Shown: positions 1 through 9,533, counted from the first letter of the stretch. The stretch is DNA of 64,000 bases from Neobacillus cucumis (GCF_016107705.1 NZ_JAEHGC010000001.1:682001-746000); one strand, 5' to 3'. The notes: generated by a model from the letters alone, not told the origin. Program-made: numbers and translations.

Positions 1-947
1 GCCGTTTCACGGTTTGCGCATTTATCAAGCTCTTCTAACCATTCACGCTTGATGACAAAATTCTCGGGATCTGCACAATAGGCATCAATGACTTTACGAT
101 ATACACTAACCACTGTGGCAATATAGTGAATCGATTTCATCCGTCCTTCAATTTTCAAGCTGTCGATTCCTATTTCAATCATTTGCGGTATGGCTTTGAT
201 CAAATTTAGGTCTTTCGGACTCATCGCAAATGGCGAATCATTCTGATCAAATTGCGGAGCTTCCGTTTGTCCGCCCTCGAGTTGATATAAATCATAATCC
301 CAGCGGCATGATTGACAGCAGCCGCCGCGGTTGGAATCCCGTGCTGTCATATGATTACTTAACGTACAACGTCCTGAATAAGCAATACACATGGCGCCAT
401 GAATAAAAGTTTCAATTTCGATATCCACTTTTTCTTTCATTTCTTTAATCTCTTCCGCACTTGTTTCGCGGGCTAAAACCACCCGTTCCAAGCCTTCTTC
501 CTTCCAAAATTGGACGGCTTTCCAGTTAGAAAGAGATTGTTGCGTACTAAGATGGATTTCAATACCCGGTGCCACTCTTTTGCATGTTTCAATAATCAAC
601 GGGTCTGCGACGATGATTCCGGCTACACCGGCTTCTTTTAAGCCCGTTAAATATTCTTCTAATCCATCAATATTTTCATTATGGGCATAAATATTAGTGG
701 TTACGTAGATTTTTGCGTCATACTTTTTAGCAAATTCCACGCCCTCTTTCATTTCCTCAAATGTAAAGTTATCAGCATTCGAGCGGAGGCCGTATTCCTG
801 GCCACCGATAAATACGGCGTCAGCCCCATATTGAACAGCAATTTTTAATTTTTCAAGATTTCCTGCAGGTGCAAGCAGCTCAGGTTTCTTAACAATTACG
901 CGCTTACCATCAATGATCTCTGATATTTTATCTTTAACAATACTCAT
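1..947 (-). CDS. trhP2: tRNA hydroxylation protein TrhP2 (peptidase U32 family), 3' end cut by window
   Basis: Partial gene: 315 residues are visible from an ATG at 947 preceded by AAAGGAGGG, and the frame runs off the window start with no stop. It is a U32 'peptidase' family protein (B. subtilis YrrO/TrhP2). Family knowledge: with TrhP1 it hydroxylates U34 of certain tRNAs to 5-hydroxyuridine, using prephenate. Visible features are an opening KPELLAPAGN stretch near residue 21, the signature FIHGAMC...SGRC near 181-194, and a cysteine cluster (C187, C194, C210, C211, C214) typical of the iron-sulfur-binding U32 enzymes. It lies immediately downstream of trhP1 in the same orientation (17 nt gap), so the two are almost certainly co-transcribed. 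Confidence 0.93.
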   Translation of the reverse strand, partial: MSIVKDKISEIIDGKRVIVKKPELLAPAGNLEKLKIAVQYGADAVFIGGQEYGLRSNADNFTFEEMKEGVEFAKKYDAKIYVTTNIYAHNENIDGLEEYLTGLKEAGVAGIIVADPLIIETCKRVAPGIEIHLSTQQSLSNWKAVQFWKEEGLERVVLARETSAEEIKEMKEKVDIEIETFIHGAMCIAYSGRCTLSNHMTARDSNRGGCCQSCRWDYDLYQLEGGQTEAPQFDQNDSPFAMSPKDLNLIKAIPQMIEIGIDSLKIEGRMKSIHYIATVVSVYRKVIDAYCADPENFVIKREWLEELDKCANRET

Positions 948-964
948 ATTCAATTTCCCTCCTT

Positions 965-1894
965 TTAATAAACCGTTTCTTTGAAAAAGAACCCTGTATC
1001 TAAAGGACGATTAGGCGGTTGAATTTCTTCAATAGCCGCTAATAATTCTTCTTTTTTATCTTCATAAAGCTCTTCATCTTTAAAATATAAATCAATGGCT
1101 TCTCGATATGCCTTTGTCACAGCAAGGATATATTCAGAGCTTTTCAGAATTCCGTCAATTTTAAAGGAATTGACACCAGCCTCTAACATATCCTGCAATT
1201 CATCAATAATACAAATATCATTTGGACTCATAATATGCGTACCATTTTCATCTTCAAAAATCGGATATTTATTTTCCCGTTCTTTGTCATGTAGGAACAT
1301 ATTCTTTTGCATTTTACGATTTTCGATTTCCATGACTTTACCTTGGTACTCATAATAGTTACCAAGTAAGGAACGCTTCGATTGGAACATGCAGCTCATT
1401 CCATGAACAAGAACTTCAATTTCCACTTCCGCTTTCTCTTTGATTTCAACAATCGCATCCATATTTATTTCACGTGCGAGAACGGCCCGTTTTGCGCCCT
1501 TTCTCCCCCAATAATTACAGGTATACCAGTTCGTTCCGGTTGTCTCTGTGCTCCAATGTAACTTCATGTTTGGGGCAGTTTCCCGAGCAGCCAATAATAC
1601 TGCAGGATCTCCAAAAATAATTGCATCCGCATTAGCCTCTTCAGCAAAACGGATATAATCATTTAATTCAGCCACTTTTTCATTATGAAAAATGGCATTC
1701 ATGGCTACATATACTTTTTTTCCTTTAGAATGGGCAAGTTCAATTGCCTTTTGAACCTGTTCACGGTTGAATTCACCGGCTAACCGCAAACCATAGCGTT
1801 GTTCTCCAACTACAAATGCATCTGCACCGGCTTCTGCAAGTGGCAGAATATCCTCTACAGATAAAGGAGTCACTAAAATTTCTGGTTTTTTCAT
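965..1894 (-). CDS. trhP1: tRNA hydroxylation protein TrhP1 (peptidase U32 family)
   Basis: A 309-residue U32-family protein (B. subtilis YrrN), the shorter partner of TrhP2 in 5-hydroxyuridine formation at tRNA position 34. The start KKPEILVTP and the VHGMSCMFQSKRSLLGNY region (about residue 163) align with the signature of the partner. The cysteines are reduced here: the CxxSxRC cluster of TrhP2 is replaced by a KRSLLGNY segment, which fits TrhP1 as the non-cluster-binding paralogue (inference). Its ATG overlaps the trmR stop (ATGA-type overlap at 1891-1894), indicating translational coupling in a trmR-trhP1-trhP2 operon. Confidence 0.93.
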   Translation of the reverse strand: MKKPEILVTPLSVEDILPLAEAGADAFVVGEQRYGLRLAGEFNREQVQKAIELAHSKGKKVYVAMNAIFHNEKVAELNDYIRFAEEANADAIIFGDPAVLLAARETAPNMKLHWSTETTGTNWYTCNYWGRKGAKRAVLAREINMDAIVEIKEKAEVEIEVLVHGMSCMFQSKRSLLGNYYEYQGKVMEIENRKMQKNMFLHDKERENKYPIFEDENGTHIMSPNDICIIDELQDMLEAGVNSFKIDGILKSSEYILAVTKAYREAIDLYFKDEELYEDKKEELLAAIEEIQPPNRPLDTGFFFKETVY

Positions 1895-2541
1895 TCTTTT
1901 TCACCTCTTCTTTTACTAATAGCCACACCATCACCAACTGGGAGTATGATCGTATCGTAGTCAGGATGGGCCATGAGCCAGCGATTAAAATCATCTATTT
2001 TCCTTACAAGATTTCTTGTTCGTTTCGATTCAATTTCCGATTCACAAACAAGTCCTTTAAAAAGGACGTTATCCGTAATAATCATTCCACCTGGAGAAAG
2101 GAACTTTGAATAAATTTCAAAAAATCTCTTATATTGGCCCTTTGCGGCATCAATGAAAATCGCATCAAAAGGAGCATGTCCAGCCACAAGTCCTTCGACT
2201 TCCAGCGCATCCCCTTTAATAAGGGAAATTTGCTCACTTTTTCCGGAACGGTTGATAAAGGCTTCTGCAAATCCAAAGCGCTCCTCATCTCGTTCAATTG
2301 TGACAATTTTGGCTTCGGGTAGGGTATAAGCCATACGCAGTGCCGAGTAGCCAATTGCAGTACCGACTTCGAGGATTTTTTTTGAATCCTGTATTCGGAG
2401 AAGTTGCAGCATCGCTTCGATTCCTGCCAGTTCCATTATTGGGACATGGTGATTCTTTGCGAAATCTTCCATTTCCTGCAGCAATGGAATTCGATCCAAA
2501 ATTAAATTTTCTATATAAGAATGTAGCTTTTCGTATTGCAA
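1891..2541 (-). CDS. trmR: tRNA 5-hydroxyuridine methyltransferase TrmR (YrrM)
   Basis: SAM-dependent O-methyltransferase of the COMT-like family. In B. subtilis TrmR converts 5-hydroxyuridine to 5-methoxyuridine at tRNA U34. Motif I reads LEVGTAIGYSALRMA near residue 60, followed by VTIERDEER and the metal-binding FIDAAKGQYKRFF region typical of the family. I chose a TTG start at 2541 because GAGGTG lies 6 nt upstream. A GTG three codons earlier (2550) sits inside that ribosome binding site. The stop overlaps trhP1, so hydroxylases and methylase form one pathway unit. Confidence 0.92.
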   Translation of the reverse strand: MQYEKLHSYIENLILDRIPLLQEMEDFAKNHHVPIMELAGIEAMLQLLRIQDSKKILEVGTAIGYSALRMAYTLPEAKIVTIERDEERFGFAEAFINRSGKSEQISLIKGDALEVEGLVAGHAPFDAIFIDAAKGQYKRFFEIYSKFLSPGGMIITDNVLFKGLVCESEIESKRTRNLVRKIDDFNRWLMAHPDYDTIILPVGDGVAISKRRGEKE

Positions 2542-2551
2542 GCTACTCACC

Positions 2552-2686
2552 TCAATCCTTTAAAAGCATAATGCTCTCTTTAGACATGAAAAAATAGCGT
2601 TCACAGAAAAGGACCTCATCACTTGAAAGTTTTTCAAGGTGATGCGTTAAAGCAAAGAGTGGCCAATATACCTTCCCGTGAGTCAC
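2552..2686 (-). CDS. possible 44-residue protein, unknown
   Basis: Small open frame immediately upstream of trmR, from a GTG at 2686 to a TGA at 2552, two bases before the GTG at 2550. The translation looks protein-like (VYWPLFALTHHLEKLSSDEV, then FCERYFFMSKESIMLLKD) with aromatic and amphipathic segments and no rare-codon oddities. Against it: there is no good ribosome binding site before the GTG, and I recognise no family. If real it would be translationally coupled to trmR. It could equally be leader sequence. Confidence 0.3.
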   Translation of the reverse strand: MTHGKVYWPLFALTHHLEKLSSDEVLFCERYFFMSKESIMLLKD

Positions 2687-2728
2687 GCTATGGTTTGCTT
2701 TATTAAAACACTTGAATTATTTTATCAT

Positions 2729-2757
2729 AAAAAAAAGGGGAATGCTAATTCCCCCCC
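2729..2757 (-). terminator. intrinsic terminator after mltG
   Basis: On the minus strand, GGGGGGAATTAGCATTCCCC forms a 7-bp GC-rich hairpin followed by a run of T residues, just downstream of the mltG stop at 2769. Confidence 0.85.
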
Positions 2758-2768
2758 TAAAATTATAC

Positions 2769-3905
2769 CTATTTTTTATTGGAAATATGCTTTGCTTTTT
2801 CCTGATTATGCTCAGCAAGTGTTTTTGTAAAAATAACCGATCCATCAGCTGTAGCAAGAAAATAATAATAATCTGTTTTTTCAGGGCGAAGTGCGGCCTC
2901 TATGGAGATTTTCCCAGCATTTGAGATGGGACCTGGAGGTAAACCGGTATTTTTATACGTATTATAAGGTGAACTCACTTCTAAATCTGCATAATAGACT
3001 TTCTTCTTATGTTTCCCCTGTGCATAAAGCACGGTCGGGTCCGTCTGCAGCGGCATTCCTTTTTTTAGCCGATTATAAAAAACACTTGATATTTTTTTAC
3101 GGTCTGCCTTTTCGGTAGCCTCTTCCTCAATTAACGACGCCATCGTTAATAGTTGATGAACAGAAAGTTTTTTCTTTTCACTTTCAGTTGTATATTGAGA
3201 TAATACTGTTTTTGTTTTATCCAGCATCGCCGTTACCATTTCGTCGACAGATGGATTTTTCTTATAAAAGGAATAGGTTGCCGGGTACAAGTATCCCTCA
3301 AGTGGATATTTGATATTGTAATTTAGAATTTCATTTGTTAAAAGCGTTGGGTATTTCGCCATCAATCCTTTAACAAAATTTTTATCATTTAATTGATTGA
3401 ATACATCCTGATCTTGTTTATGGACTTCCTTAGCCATAATATGGGCAATTTCTTTTAATTGCTTTCCTTCCGGAATGGTAATCTTAAAGGCTGCCTGCTG
3501 GAGAACTTTTCCTGTTTTCAACCGGCCGACAATCTCCGGGATATCCATCGAAGGGCTTAGCTCATAATTTCCCGCCATAAAGCCGCCCTCGTTTTTTAAT
3601 TTCACATAGTACTTAAACACTTTTGCGTTTTTAATAATTCCGTTCGATTCTAATCTTTCAGCTATTCCTGTGACAGATGAGCCGATTGGAATATCGACCT
3701 TTTTAGATATTTTACTCTTTGGATCCACTGGTTTGAGTGCTGATTGAATGTATAGATATCCGCCGCCGCCAATGACAACAATGAGTAATATTATGATGAT
3801 TGAAACGATTAAGACAATACGTCTGACAATTTTTGCTTCACTTTGATGTTCCAATAACTTTTTTCTAATTGCTTCTTTATTTGGCCCTTTATCTTCAGTT
3901 GCCAA
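2769..3905 (-). CDS. mltG: endolytic murein transglycosylase MltG (YceG/YrrL family)
   Basis: Membrane-anchored enzyme that cleaves nascent glycan strands and is thought to terminate their elongation. With the start chosen here (TTG at 3905, preceded by GGGGGGAAG) it has 378 residues: a cytoplasmic stretch, a single transmembrane helix near 29-51 (IVLIVSIIIILLIVVIGGG), then the YceG domain. The catalytic glutamate lies in ASLIEEEA, followed by the family motif FYNRLKKGMPLQTDPTVLYA. The frame also stays open upstream to an ATG at 3995, which would add an extra hydrophobic stretch. I consider that spurious because it has no ribosome binding site and gives an odd double-membrane N-terminus. Confidence 0.92.
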   Translation of the reverse strand: MATEDKGPNKEAIRKKLLEHQSEAKIVRRIVLIVSIIIILLIVVIGGGGYLYIQSALKPVDPKSKISKKVDIPIGSSVTGIAERLESNGIIKNAKVFKYYVKLKNEGGFMAGNYELSPSMDIPEIVGRLKTGKVLQQAAFKITIPEGKQLKEIAHIMAKEVHKQDQDVFNQLNDKNFVKGLMAKYPTLLTNEILNYNIKYPLEGYLYPATYSFYKKNPSVDEMVTAMLDKTKTVLSQYTTESEKKKLSVHQLLTMASLIEEEATEKADRKKISSVFYNRLKKGMPLQTDPTVLYAQGKHKKKVYYADLEVSSPYNTYKNTGLPPGPISNAGKISIEAALRPEKTDYYYFLATADGSVIFTKTLAEHNQEKAKHISNKK

Positions 3906-4053
3906 TAGTCTTCCCCCCTGTGCCAATAAAACGTTTACAAAAATTACTAAAAATAAACAAAATATTATAATAAGATATCGTAGTAATTTCATCATATGCA
4001 GCGAAAATTGTCAATTTTTCAGTGAAATTGCAGAAAAAAGTAGGATTTTCGGC

Positions 4054-4080
4054 AAAAAAAAAGACCTATAAAATAGGTCA
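4054..4080 (-). terminator. terminator of the ireB-yrrK-yrzB operon
   Basis: GACCTA/TAGGTC inverted repeat (4063-4068 and 4074-4079) followed on the minus strand by nine T residues, just after the yrzB stop. Confidence 0.85.
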
Positions 4081-4092
4081 TTTTTCTCACAC

Positions 4093-4383
4093 TTATTCTT
4101 CGTCCTCTTGTTCTTCAAGGAAGGTATTGAGCATTTCTTCAATCATATCCCATTCTTCATCGGTTTCGATTGGCATTAATTCGCCGTCTTCTCCATCCTC
4201 AGTCGGGATAAAGGCAGAAGCATGAATTTCGATATCATCTGCATCATCTTCCTCCGCACCTATTGGGTAATAAAGAACATATGATTTACCGAATTCTTCT
4301 GAATCGAAGGTAAATAATACTTCACATAATTGTTCATTTCCGTTCTCATCTACTACTGTAATATTGTTTTCGCCGTGATCCAT
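4093..4383 (-). CDS. yrzB: DUF1292 family protein YrzB
   Basis: Small, very acidic protein (96 residues) of the DUF1292 family, of unknown function, conserved in Firmicutes next to yrrK. The N-terminal part ([18 protein letters not shown]) is the family core. The C-terminus is a run of Asp and Glu ending EEQEDEE. The ATG at 4383 is preferred because AGGTG sits 6 nt upstream; a GTG at 4392 overlaps that site. It follows yrrK with a 13-nt gap and ends at a terminator, so it is the last gene of the ireB-yrrK-yrzB unit. Confidence 0.9.
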   Translation of the reverse strand: MDHGENNITVVDENGNEQLCEVLFTFDSEEFGKSYVLYYPIGAEEDDADDIEIHASAFIPTEDGEDGELMPIETDEEWDMIEEMLNTFLEEQEDEE

Positions 4384-4396
4384 TTTTTTCACCTCA

Positions 4397-4813
4397 TTAA
4401 TTTTTGCTATTAAGATAGCCTTGTAAAATCATCACTGCAGCCATTTTATCGATTACTTTCTTCCGTTTCTTCCGGCTTACATCTGCTTCAAGAAGCACGC
4501 GCTCGGCGGCCATGGTGGAAAGCCGCTCATCCCACAAAACGGTCGGAACTTCAAAGCGGCTTTCAACCTCCGCTGCAAAATTTTGACTCGCTTCTCCACG
4601 CGGACCAATAGTGCCGTTCATATTTTTGGGTAGTCCGATGACAACCTGGCTGACTTGATACTCTTTTATTATTTGACCAATTTCATCAAAACCAAACTCA
4701 TTCTTTTCTTCATTGATTTTGAGCGTTTTTAAACCCTGTGCAGTCCAGCCAAGTTCATCACTTAAGGCCACTCCGACTGTTTTTGAGCCTACATCCAATC
4801 CCATAATGCGCAT
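4397..4813 (-). CDS. yrrK: YqgF/RuvX-type Holliday junction resolvase-like nuclease (YrrK)
   Basis: A 138-residue RNase H-fold protein of the YqgF/RuvX family. Homologues act in pre-16S rRNA 5' end maturation or resolve branched DNA. The opening [20 protein letters not shown] supplies the first catalytic aspartate. [20 protein letters not shown] and [20 protein letters not shown] carry the remaining conserved acidic residues. It starts 3 nt downstream of the ireB stop and is followed by yrzB, the usual Bacillus order. Confidence 0.93.
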   Translation of the reverse strand: MRIMGLDVGSKTVGVALSDELGWTAQGLKTLKINEEKNEFGFDEIGQIIKEYQVSQVVIGLPKNMNGTIGPRGEASQNFAAEVESRFEVPTVLWDERLSTMAAERVLLEADVSRKKRKKVIDKMAAVMILQGYLNSKN

Positions 4814-4816
4814 TCA

Positions 4817-5083
4817 CTAAACCTCACGCTGTTGTTTTAAATATGATTTAACCAATTCCTCAATAATTTCGTCCCGTTCAAGCTTGCGAATAATGTTGCG
4901 GGCATCCCGATGCCTTGGAATATACGCAGGATCACCGGATAAAAGGTAGCCGACAATTTGATTAATTGGATTGTACCCCTTTTCCTGTAAGGCTTCGTAT
5001 ACTTGGAAAAGAACATCGTTTACATCGTGTTCAAAAGGCTCTTCAGGAAAACTGAACCTCATCGTTTTGTCAAATGAGCTCAT
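4817..5083 (-). CDS. ireB: IreB family regulatory phosphoprotein
   Basis: An 88-residue protein of the UPF0297/IreB family (B. subtilis YrzL). In Enterococcus, IreB is a substrate of the Ser/Thr kinase IreK and affects cephalosporin tolerance. The family opening [15 protein letters not shown] follows the chosen ATG at 5083, which has GAGGTG 8 nt upstream; the open frame further upstream is not conserved. The motif [36 protein letters not shown] is diagnostic. First gene of the ireB-yrrK-yrzB unit. Confidence 0.93.
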   Translation of the reverse strand: MSSFDKTMRFSFPEEPFEHDVNDVLFQVYEALQEKGYNPINQIVGYLLSGDPAYIPRHRDARNIIRKLERDEIIEELVKSYLKQQREV

Positions 5084-5128
5084 TTTATTGCACCTCGCAT
5101 TCGTGATAAGGAGAAAATTGTCTAGTCT

Positions 5129-5159
5129 AGCTCCAGTGTCTGGATACGTCACTGGAGCT
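5129..5159. other. perfect 10-bp stem-loop between alaS and ireB
   Basis: AGCTCCAGTG (5129-5138) and CACTGGAGCT (5150-5159) form a perfect hairpin in the alaS-ireB gap. T residues follow it on the plus strand but not on the minus strand, so it is not a textbook terminator for alaS. It resembles the ends of Bacillaceae palindromic repeats of the GCGCTGGAGCTAGAC type. Confidence 0.5.
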
Positions 5160-5202
5160 TTTTAGTTCAGTTACCTACATTTTACACTACTTTGTCCCAT
5201 TA

Positions 5203-7836
5203 TCAAATGGATTTTACCCATTCTTCGACGAATTGCAGGGCAGAATCAAGTTTTTCAGGATCCTTACCGCCTGCCTGAGCCATATCAGGTCGGCCGCCAC
5301 CGCCGCCGCCGCATCGTGTTGCCACTTCTTTTATCAGTTTTCCGGCATGATAGCCCTTTTCATTTAAATCCTTTGTAACGGCAGAAATTAAATTCACTTT
5401 TCCTTCATGAACACTTCCTAAAAGAATAACAGCAGATCCAAGTTTTTGTTTCAAATCATCAGCCATATTCCTTAAGTTATTCATATCAGCTGCCTGAACC
5501 TTTGCAGACAACACGTTAACACCATCAATTTCCTTTGCTCTGGAAACAAGATTTCCTGCTTCAATGTTTCCAAGCTTTGCTGCCAATGATTCATTTTCAC
5601 GATGCAGCTGCTTAATTTCAGCAGAAAGCCCCTCAATACGAGATACGATATCCTTTGGATTGGTTTTTAATTTTTCAGCTGCTTCTTTTAGCAATCCAAC
5701 CTGTTCATTTAATAGCAGGTATGCCGCTTCACCAGTAACCGCTTCAATTCTTCTTGTCCCGGCACCAATACCGCCCTCAGAGACAATTTTAAATAAACCA
5801 ATAACTGAAGTATTCGGAACATGGCAGCCACCGCAAAGTTCGAGACTGTAATCACCAACTTTTACCACGCGGACAATATCACCGTATTTTTCGCCAAAGA
5901 GGGCCATCGCACCCATTTCCTTTGCTTCAGCGATTGGTTTTAAATTGATATCTACCTCCATGTTTCGCCAAATCTTTTCATTCACAATTTGCTCAACCTG
6001 CTCAAGTTCTTCCGGTTTTACCTGACCAAAATGGGAAAAGTCAAAACGAAGCCGATCAGGTTCAACCAATGATCCTGCTTGGTTAACATGGGTTCCAAGT
6101 ACATCCTTTAATGCTTGATGAAGCAAATGGGTAGCTGTATGGTTCTTTGTAATTTTCACACGGTTTACTTGGTCAACCACAGCCGTAACTGTTTGACCTG
6201 TTTTTAGAGTTCCCGCTTCAACCACAGCCTTATGAAGGTTTTGGCCGTTTGGAGCCTTTTGAACATCTTTAATTTTTACAGAAACACCCTCAGCCTGAAG
6301 GACACCATGGTCTGCGATTTGTCCACCGCTTTCTGCATAGAACGGAGTAGCATCCAGGATAAACTGAATTTCTTCACCGTTTGATGCTTCCTGGGCTAAT
6401 TCACCATCTTTAATAATGGCAACAACCTTAGCATTTGTTTGAAGATTTCCATAGCCAATAAATTGGCTTTCGACTTTCAGGTTTCCAAGCACAGTGCCTT
6501 GAACCTGCATGGAATCAACATCTTGACGAGCTGCGCGGGCACGTTCGCGCTGTTGTTCCATTTCCTCTTCAAACCCGTCATGATCAATTTTCATCCCGTC
6601 TTCCAAAGCATATTCCTCCGTTAATTCAACAGGGAATCCGTAAGTGTCATACAGTCGGAAAACATCTGCGCCAGGAATCGTATCGCTGCCCTTTTCCTTC
6701 TCTTTTTTAATGACATTTGATAAAATCGCTAAGCCTTCATGAAGTGTTTCATGGAAACGCTCTTCCTCATTTTTAATTACCTTTTGAATAAACTCTGATT
6801 TTTCCTTTACTTGAGGATAGAAGTCATGCATTACCTCACCTACAACAGAAACAAGTTCGTACATAAACGGACGGTTAATATTAATTTGTTTTGCATAACG
6901 AACCGCACGGCGGAGCAGGCGGCGCAATACATAACCACGACCTTCATTAGAAGGCAATGCACCATCACCGACAGCAAATGCAACTGTCCGAATATGATCG
7001 GCAATTACCTTAAAAGCCACATCTTTTTCCTTGTCTGCACCATATTTTTCACCTGAAATTTCTTCTGTTGCACGAATAATTGGCATAAATAAATCCGTAT
7101 CAAAGTTTGTTGGAACATTTTGAACGACAGACGCCATTCTTTCTAAGCCCATGCCAGTATCAATATTTTTCTTTGGCAGCGGGGTGTAGGTTCCATCTGG
7201 ATTATGGTTAAATTGCGAAAATACTAGGTTCCATACTTCAAGATATCGTTCGTTTTCTCCTCCAGGATAAAGCTCTGGGTCTGCCGGGTCATCACCATAT
7301 TCCGAACCCCGGTCATAGAAAATCTCTGAGTTTGGACCACTTGGGCCTTCCCCGATATCCCAGAAGTTCCCTTCAAGGCGGATAATGCGTTCCTCAGGAA
7401 TTCCAATCTTTTTATTCCAAATTTCATATGCTTCTTCGTCTTCCGGATGGATGGTAACGGAAAGTAATTCTGGATCAAAATTAATCCATTTTTGATCGGT
7501 TAAAAACTCCCATGCCCAAACAATTGCTTCTTCTTTAAAATAATCACCGATGGAGAAATTCCCAAGCATTTCAAAGAATGTATGGTGTCGGGCTGTTTTA
7601 CCAACATTTTCAATATCATTGGTACGGATTGATTTTTGCGCATTTGTAATCCTTGGATTTTCCGGAATGACCCGGCCGTCAAAATACTTCTTTAAAGTTG
7701 CAACCCCGCTGTTAATCCAAAGAAGCGATGGATCATCAATCGGTACAAGGGGTGCACTTGGTTCAACGGAATGACCTTTTTCTTTAAAAAAGTCTAAAAA
7801 CATTTTGCGGATTTCAGAGCCTGTTAAATTTTTCAT
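5203..7836 (-). CDS. alaS: alanyl-tRNA synthetase
   Basis: Charges tRNA-Ala. At 877 residues it has the normal bacterial length. The N-terminal class II catalytic domain starts [22 protein letters not shown] and includes [25 protein letters not shown]. The central editing domain has the zinc-binding [11 protein letters not shown] and CGGCHV motifs. A coiled coil and the glycine-rich C-Ala domain ([16 protein letters not shown]) close the protein. The ATG at 7836 has AGGAGGT upstream. Transcription is governed by the T-box leader just upstream. Confidence 0.98.
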   Translation of the reverse strand: MKNLTGSEIRKMFLDFFKEKGHSVEPSAPLVPIDDPSLLWINSGVATLKKYFDGRVIPENPRITNAQKSIRTNDIENVGKTARHHTFFEMLGNFSIGDYFKEEAIVWAWEFLTDQKWINFDPELLSVTIHPEDEEAYEIWNKKIGIPEERIIRLEGNFWDIGEGPSGPNSEIFYDRGSEYGDDPADPELYPGGENERYLEVWNLVFSQFNHNPDGTYTPLPKKNIDTGMGLERMASVVQNVPTNFDTDLFMPIIRATEEISGEKYGADKEKDVAFKVIADHIRTVAFAVGDGALPSNEGRGYVLRRLLRRAVRYAKQININRPFMYELVSVVGEVMHDFYPQVKEKSEFIQKVIKNEEERFHETLHEGLAILSNVIKKEKEKGSDTIPGADVFRLYDTYGFPVELTEEYALEDGMKIDHDGFEEEMEQQRERARAARQDVDSMQVQGTVLGNLKVESQFIGYGNLQTNAKVVAIIKDGELAQEASNGEEIQFILDATPFYAESGGQIADHGVLQAEGVSVKIKDVQKAPNGQNLHKAVVEAGTLKTGQTVTAVVDQVNRVKITKNHTATHLLHQALKDVLGTHVNQAGSLVEPDRLRFDFSHFGQVKPEELEQVEQIVNEKIWRNMEVDINLKPIAEAKEMGAMALFGEKYGDIVRVVKVGDYSLELCGGCHVPNTSVIGLFKIVSEGGIGAGTRRIEAVTGEAAYLLLNEQVGLLKEAAEKLKTNPKDIVSRIEGLSAEIKQLHRENESLAAKLGNIEAGNLVSRAKEIDGVNVLSAKVQAADMNNLRNMADDLKQKLGSAVILLGSVHEGKVNLISAVTKDLNEKGYHAGKLIKEVATRCGGGGGGRPDMAQAGGKDPEKLDSALQFVEEWVKSI

Positions 7837-7871
7837 TTGTTTAGACCTCCTAATATATATTAAAAAAATAC

Positions 7872-8140
7872 AAAAAAGCCCTCATCCCTAAAACAGGGAC
7901 GAGGACTTGACTCGCGGTACCACCCTGATTATGAATACAAAAAGCTGTATTCATCTCTCAGCTGCCTTAACGCGGCAAAACGGCAGGGATTAGCTGCACT
8001 CTGGATTAGCTTTCTGTCATCCTTCATTTAGAGCTTCTTTCAGCCTTGGAAGCTCCTCTCTTCACGCGCTTTAGGCGTTACAAATGGTCTACAACATACT
8101 CGATCCTTCAACATGTTACATACATTTATTCAATACTATA
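7872..8140 (-). promoter_or_regulatory. T-box riboswitch leader of alaS
   Basis: The minus strand carries the T-box core AGGGTGGTACCGCG (7926-7913), which pairs with the tRNA acceptor end. A factor-independent terminator follows (CCTCGTCCCTG/CAGGGATGAGGGC plus T run, 7906-7872). Upstream is a Stem I-like region with GAGAGGAGCTTCC and GGCTGAAAG. Uncharged tRNA-Ala is expected to favour antitermination. I could not place the alanine specifier codon with confidence. Confidence 0.93.
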
Positions 8141-8146
8141 TGACGA

Positions 8147-8175
8147 ATTATAGCCACTCTAAAATTGTTTGTCAA
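8147..8175 (-). promoter_or_regulatory. sigma-A promoter of alaS
   Basis: Consensus TTGACA (8175-8170) and TATAAT (8152-8147) on the minus strand with exactly 17 nt between them, inside the gap after the yrrI stop. Transcription should begin near 8140, at the start of the T-box leader. Confidence 0.85.
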
Positions 8176-9243
8176 TTAGGACGGAGAATCCTTCGTATTT
8201 TTTTGCATAAAATGATTTTTTGCATGAATAGCTCCTACCTTTAAGACAACAAGTACCGGGACAGCCAAAATGAGCCCGATTACACCGCCAATTTCTCCGC
8301 CTGCCGTGATGGCAAGCATAATGAGGAGCGGATGCATATGAAGGCTTCTTCCGACAATATAAGGGGATAGAATATTCCCTTCAAGAAATTGCAGGACTAA
8401 AATAATCACGATTGTAATAATTACAAGCTTTACTGAAAGGGTAGCGGCAATAATAACTGCCGGAACTGCACCTAAAATGGGACCAAAATAAGGGATGACA
8501 TCCGTAATCCCAACAATAAATCCTAAAAGGAGCGGGTAACGTAAATGAAATACCCAAAATAATAGTGATGCAGCACTGCCGATAATAACACAAACAAGGA
8601 GCTGCCCCCTAATGTAACTCCCCAATGACTCGTCTACATCCCTTAAAAAACGCTTTCCCTGTCTGCGCCATTTCCTTGGAGTTAAATACCACACCACTCG
8701 TTTAAGTAAGGGGAAATCCTTTAACATATAGAATGCGATGAATGGAATAATCATCACGATTAAAGCGGAATTAAGAAAGTTTAAGAGAATTTCAACGATG
8801 ATCGTGAGCAAAGAATTTAACTTTGCCTCAAAAGCATCAATTCCGTCATTCATTTTTCCTTGAAGTCCATCTGGCCATTCCCGTGTATGGGATTGAAGTG
8901 TATGAATCCAACCACGGTATTGCTCCGCTAAAAGTGGAGCACTTTCCGATAGATCTTTTAACTGATTGATAAAAGCTGGAATTCCCTTGTATAAAGCAAA
9001 GCCGAGACCTCCAAAGAATAAGCAGTAGATGAGGAATATCGCAAGACCGCGATGAAGCCCTTTTTCATGAAGCTTTTCAACAATCGGATGAAGCAGATAG
9101 GTAATAAATCCGGCTATTAGGAAAGGTAATAAAATATAAAATACAACCTTTACTATTGGCAGCCAGACAAAACGAATTTTAAAAAACAAATAAATCGCCA
9201 CTAATAAAAGGAGCAAGAACCCAATTCGGTAATACCACTTCAT
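8176..9243 (-). CDS. yrrI: AI-2E/PerM family membrane transporter YrrI
   Basis: A 355-residue polytopic membrane protein of the AI-2E transporter (PerM) family, substrate unknown in Bacillus. Paired hydrophobic helices open the protein (IGFLLLLLVAIYLFF and VVFYILLPFLIAGFITYLL). The family signature near residues 240-300 reads YPLLLGFIVGITDVIPYFGP...PAVIIA. The ATG at 9243 is favoured because it gives the usual family length; a GTG seven codons upstream (9264) is possible. Confidence 0.88.
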   Translation of the reverse strand: MKWYYRIGFLLLLLVAIYLFFKIRFVWLPIVKVVFYILLPFLIAGFITYLLHPIVEKLHEKGLHRGLAIFLIYCLFFGGLGFALYKGIPAFINQLKDLSESAPLLAEQYRGWIHTLQSHTREWPDGLQGKMNDGIDAFEAKLNSLLTIIVEILLNFLNSALIVMIIPFIAFYMLKDFPLLKRVVWYLTPRKWRRQGKRFLRDVDESLGSYIRGQLLVCVIIGSAASLLFWVFHLRYPLLLGFIVGITDVIPYFGPILGAVPAVIIAATLSVKLVIITIVIILVLQFLEGNILSPYIVGRSLHMHPLLIMLAITAGGEIGGVIGLILAVPVLVVLKVGAIHAKNHFMQKNTKDSPS

Positions 9244-9311
9244 ACGAATATCCAACCCTCTCACCCCTTTTTGGTTAGTGTTGGAGGGGGAAGAGGGATT
9301 TATGCATTAAA

Positions 9312-9336
9312 ATACCCCCTCAATTAGGAGGGGGCA
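9312..9336 (-). terminator. terminator after yrzQ
   Basis: CCCCCTC/GAGGGGG hairpin (9315-9321 and 9328-9334) followed by TATTTTAAT on the minus strand, 6 nt after the yrzQ stop. Confidence 0.7.
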
Positions 9337-9341
9337 TAGGT

Positions 9342-9476
9342 TTAAAAAATCGTGCGTTTAACTTTCCTCTGCATTTTTTTCATATTGCGGGCTGACATAA
9401 CATTGTTTCGCTGTGCCCAGTTGTAAGCTGCCATTCCTGCCCCAAAAGCAACAACAGTCGTCATCATTTTATTCAC
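9342..9476 (-). CDS. yrzQ: YrzQ-like small protein (DUF3918 type)
   Basis: A 44-residue protein from a GTG at 9476 with GAGGTG 6 nt upstream, ending TAA at 9342. It starts VNKMMTTVVAFGAGMAAYNW, a short glycine-rich hydrophobic segment, followed by a basic tail (MKKMQRKVKRTIF). This matches the small YrzQ/DUF3918 proteins found beside yrrD in Bacillus. Function is unknown; a membrane-associated peptide is likely. The family assignment rests on memory of the locus. Confidence 0.75.
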   Translation of the reverse strand: MNKMMTTVVAFGAGMAAYNWAQRNNVMSARNMKKMQRKVKRTIF

Positions 9477-9533
9477 ACGTATCACCTCTTCTTTAAGATA
9501 GGAATTCTACGAACAGGTGCTAGCTGATTAAAA

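Noticed and set aside
3906..3995. Longer MltG from the ATG at 3995
   Set aside because: It would add a second hydrophobic segment absent from the family and has no ribosome binding site, while the TTG at 3905 follows GGGGGGAAG.
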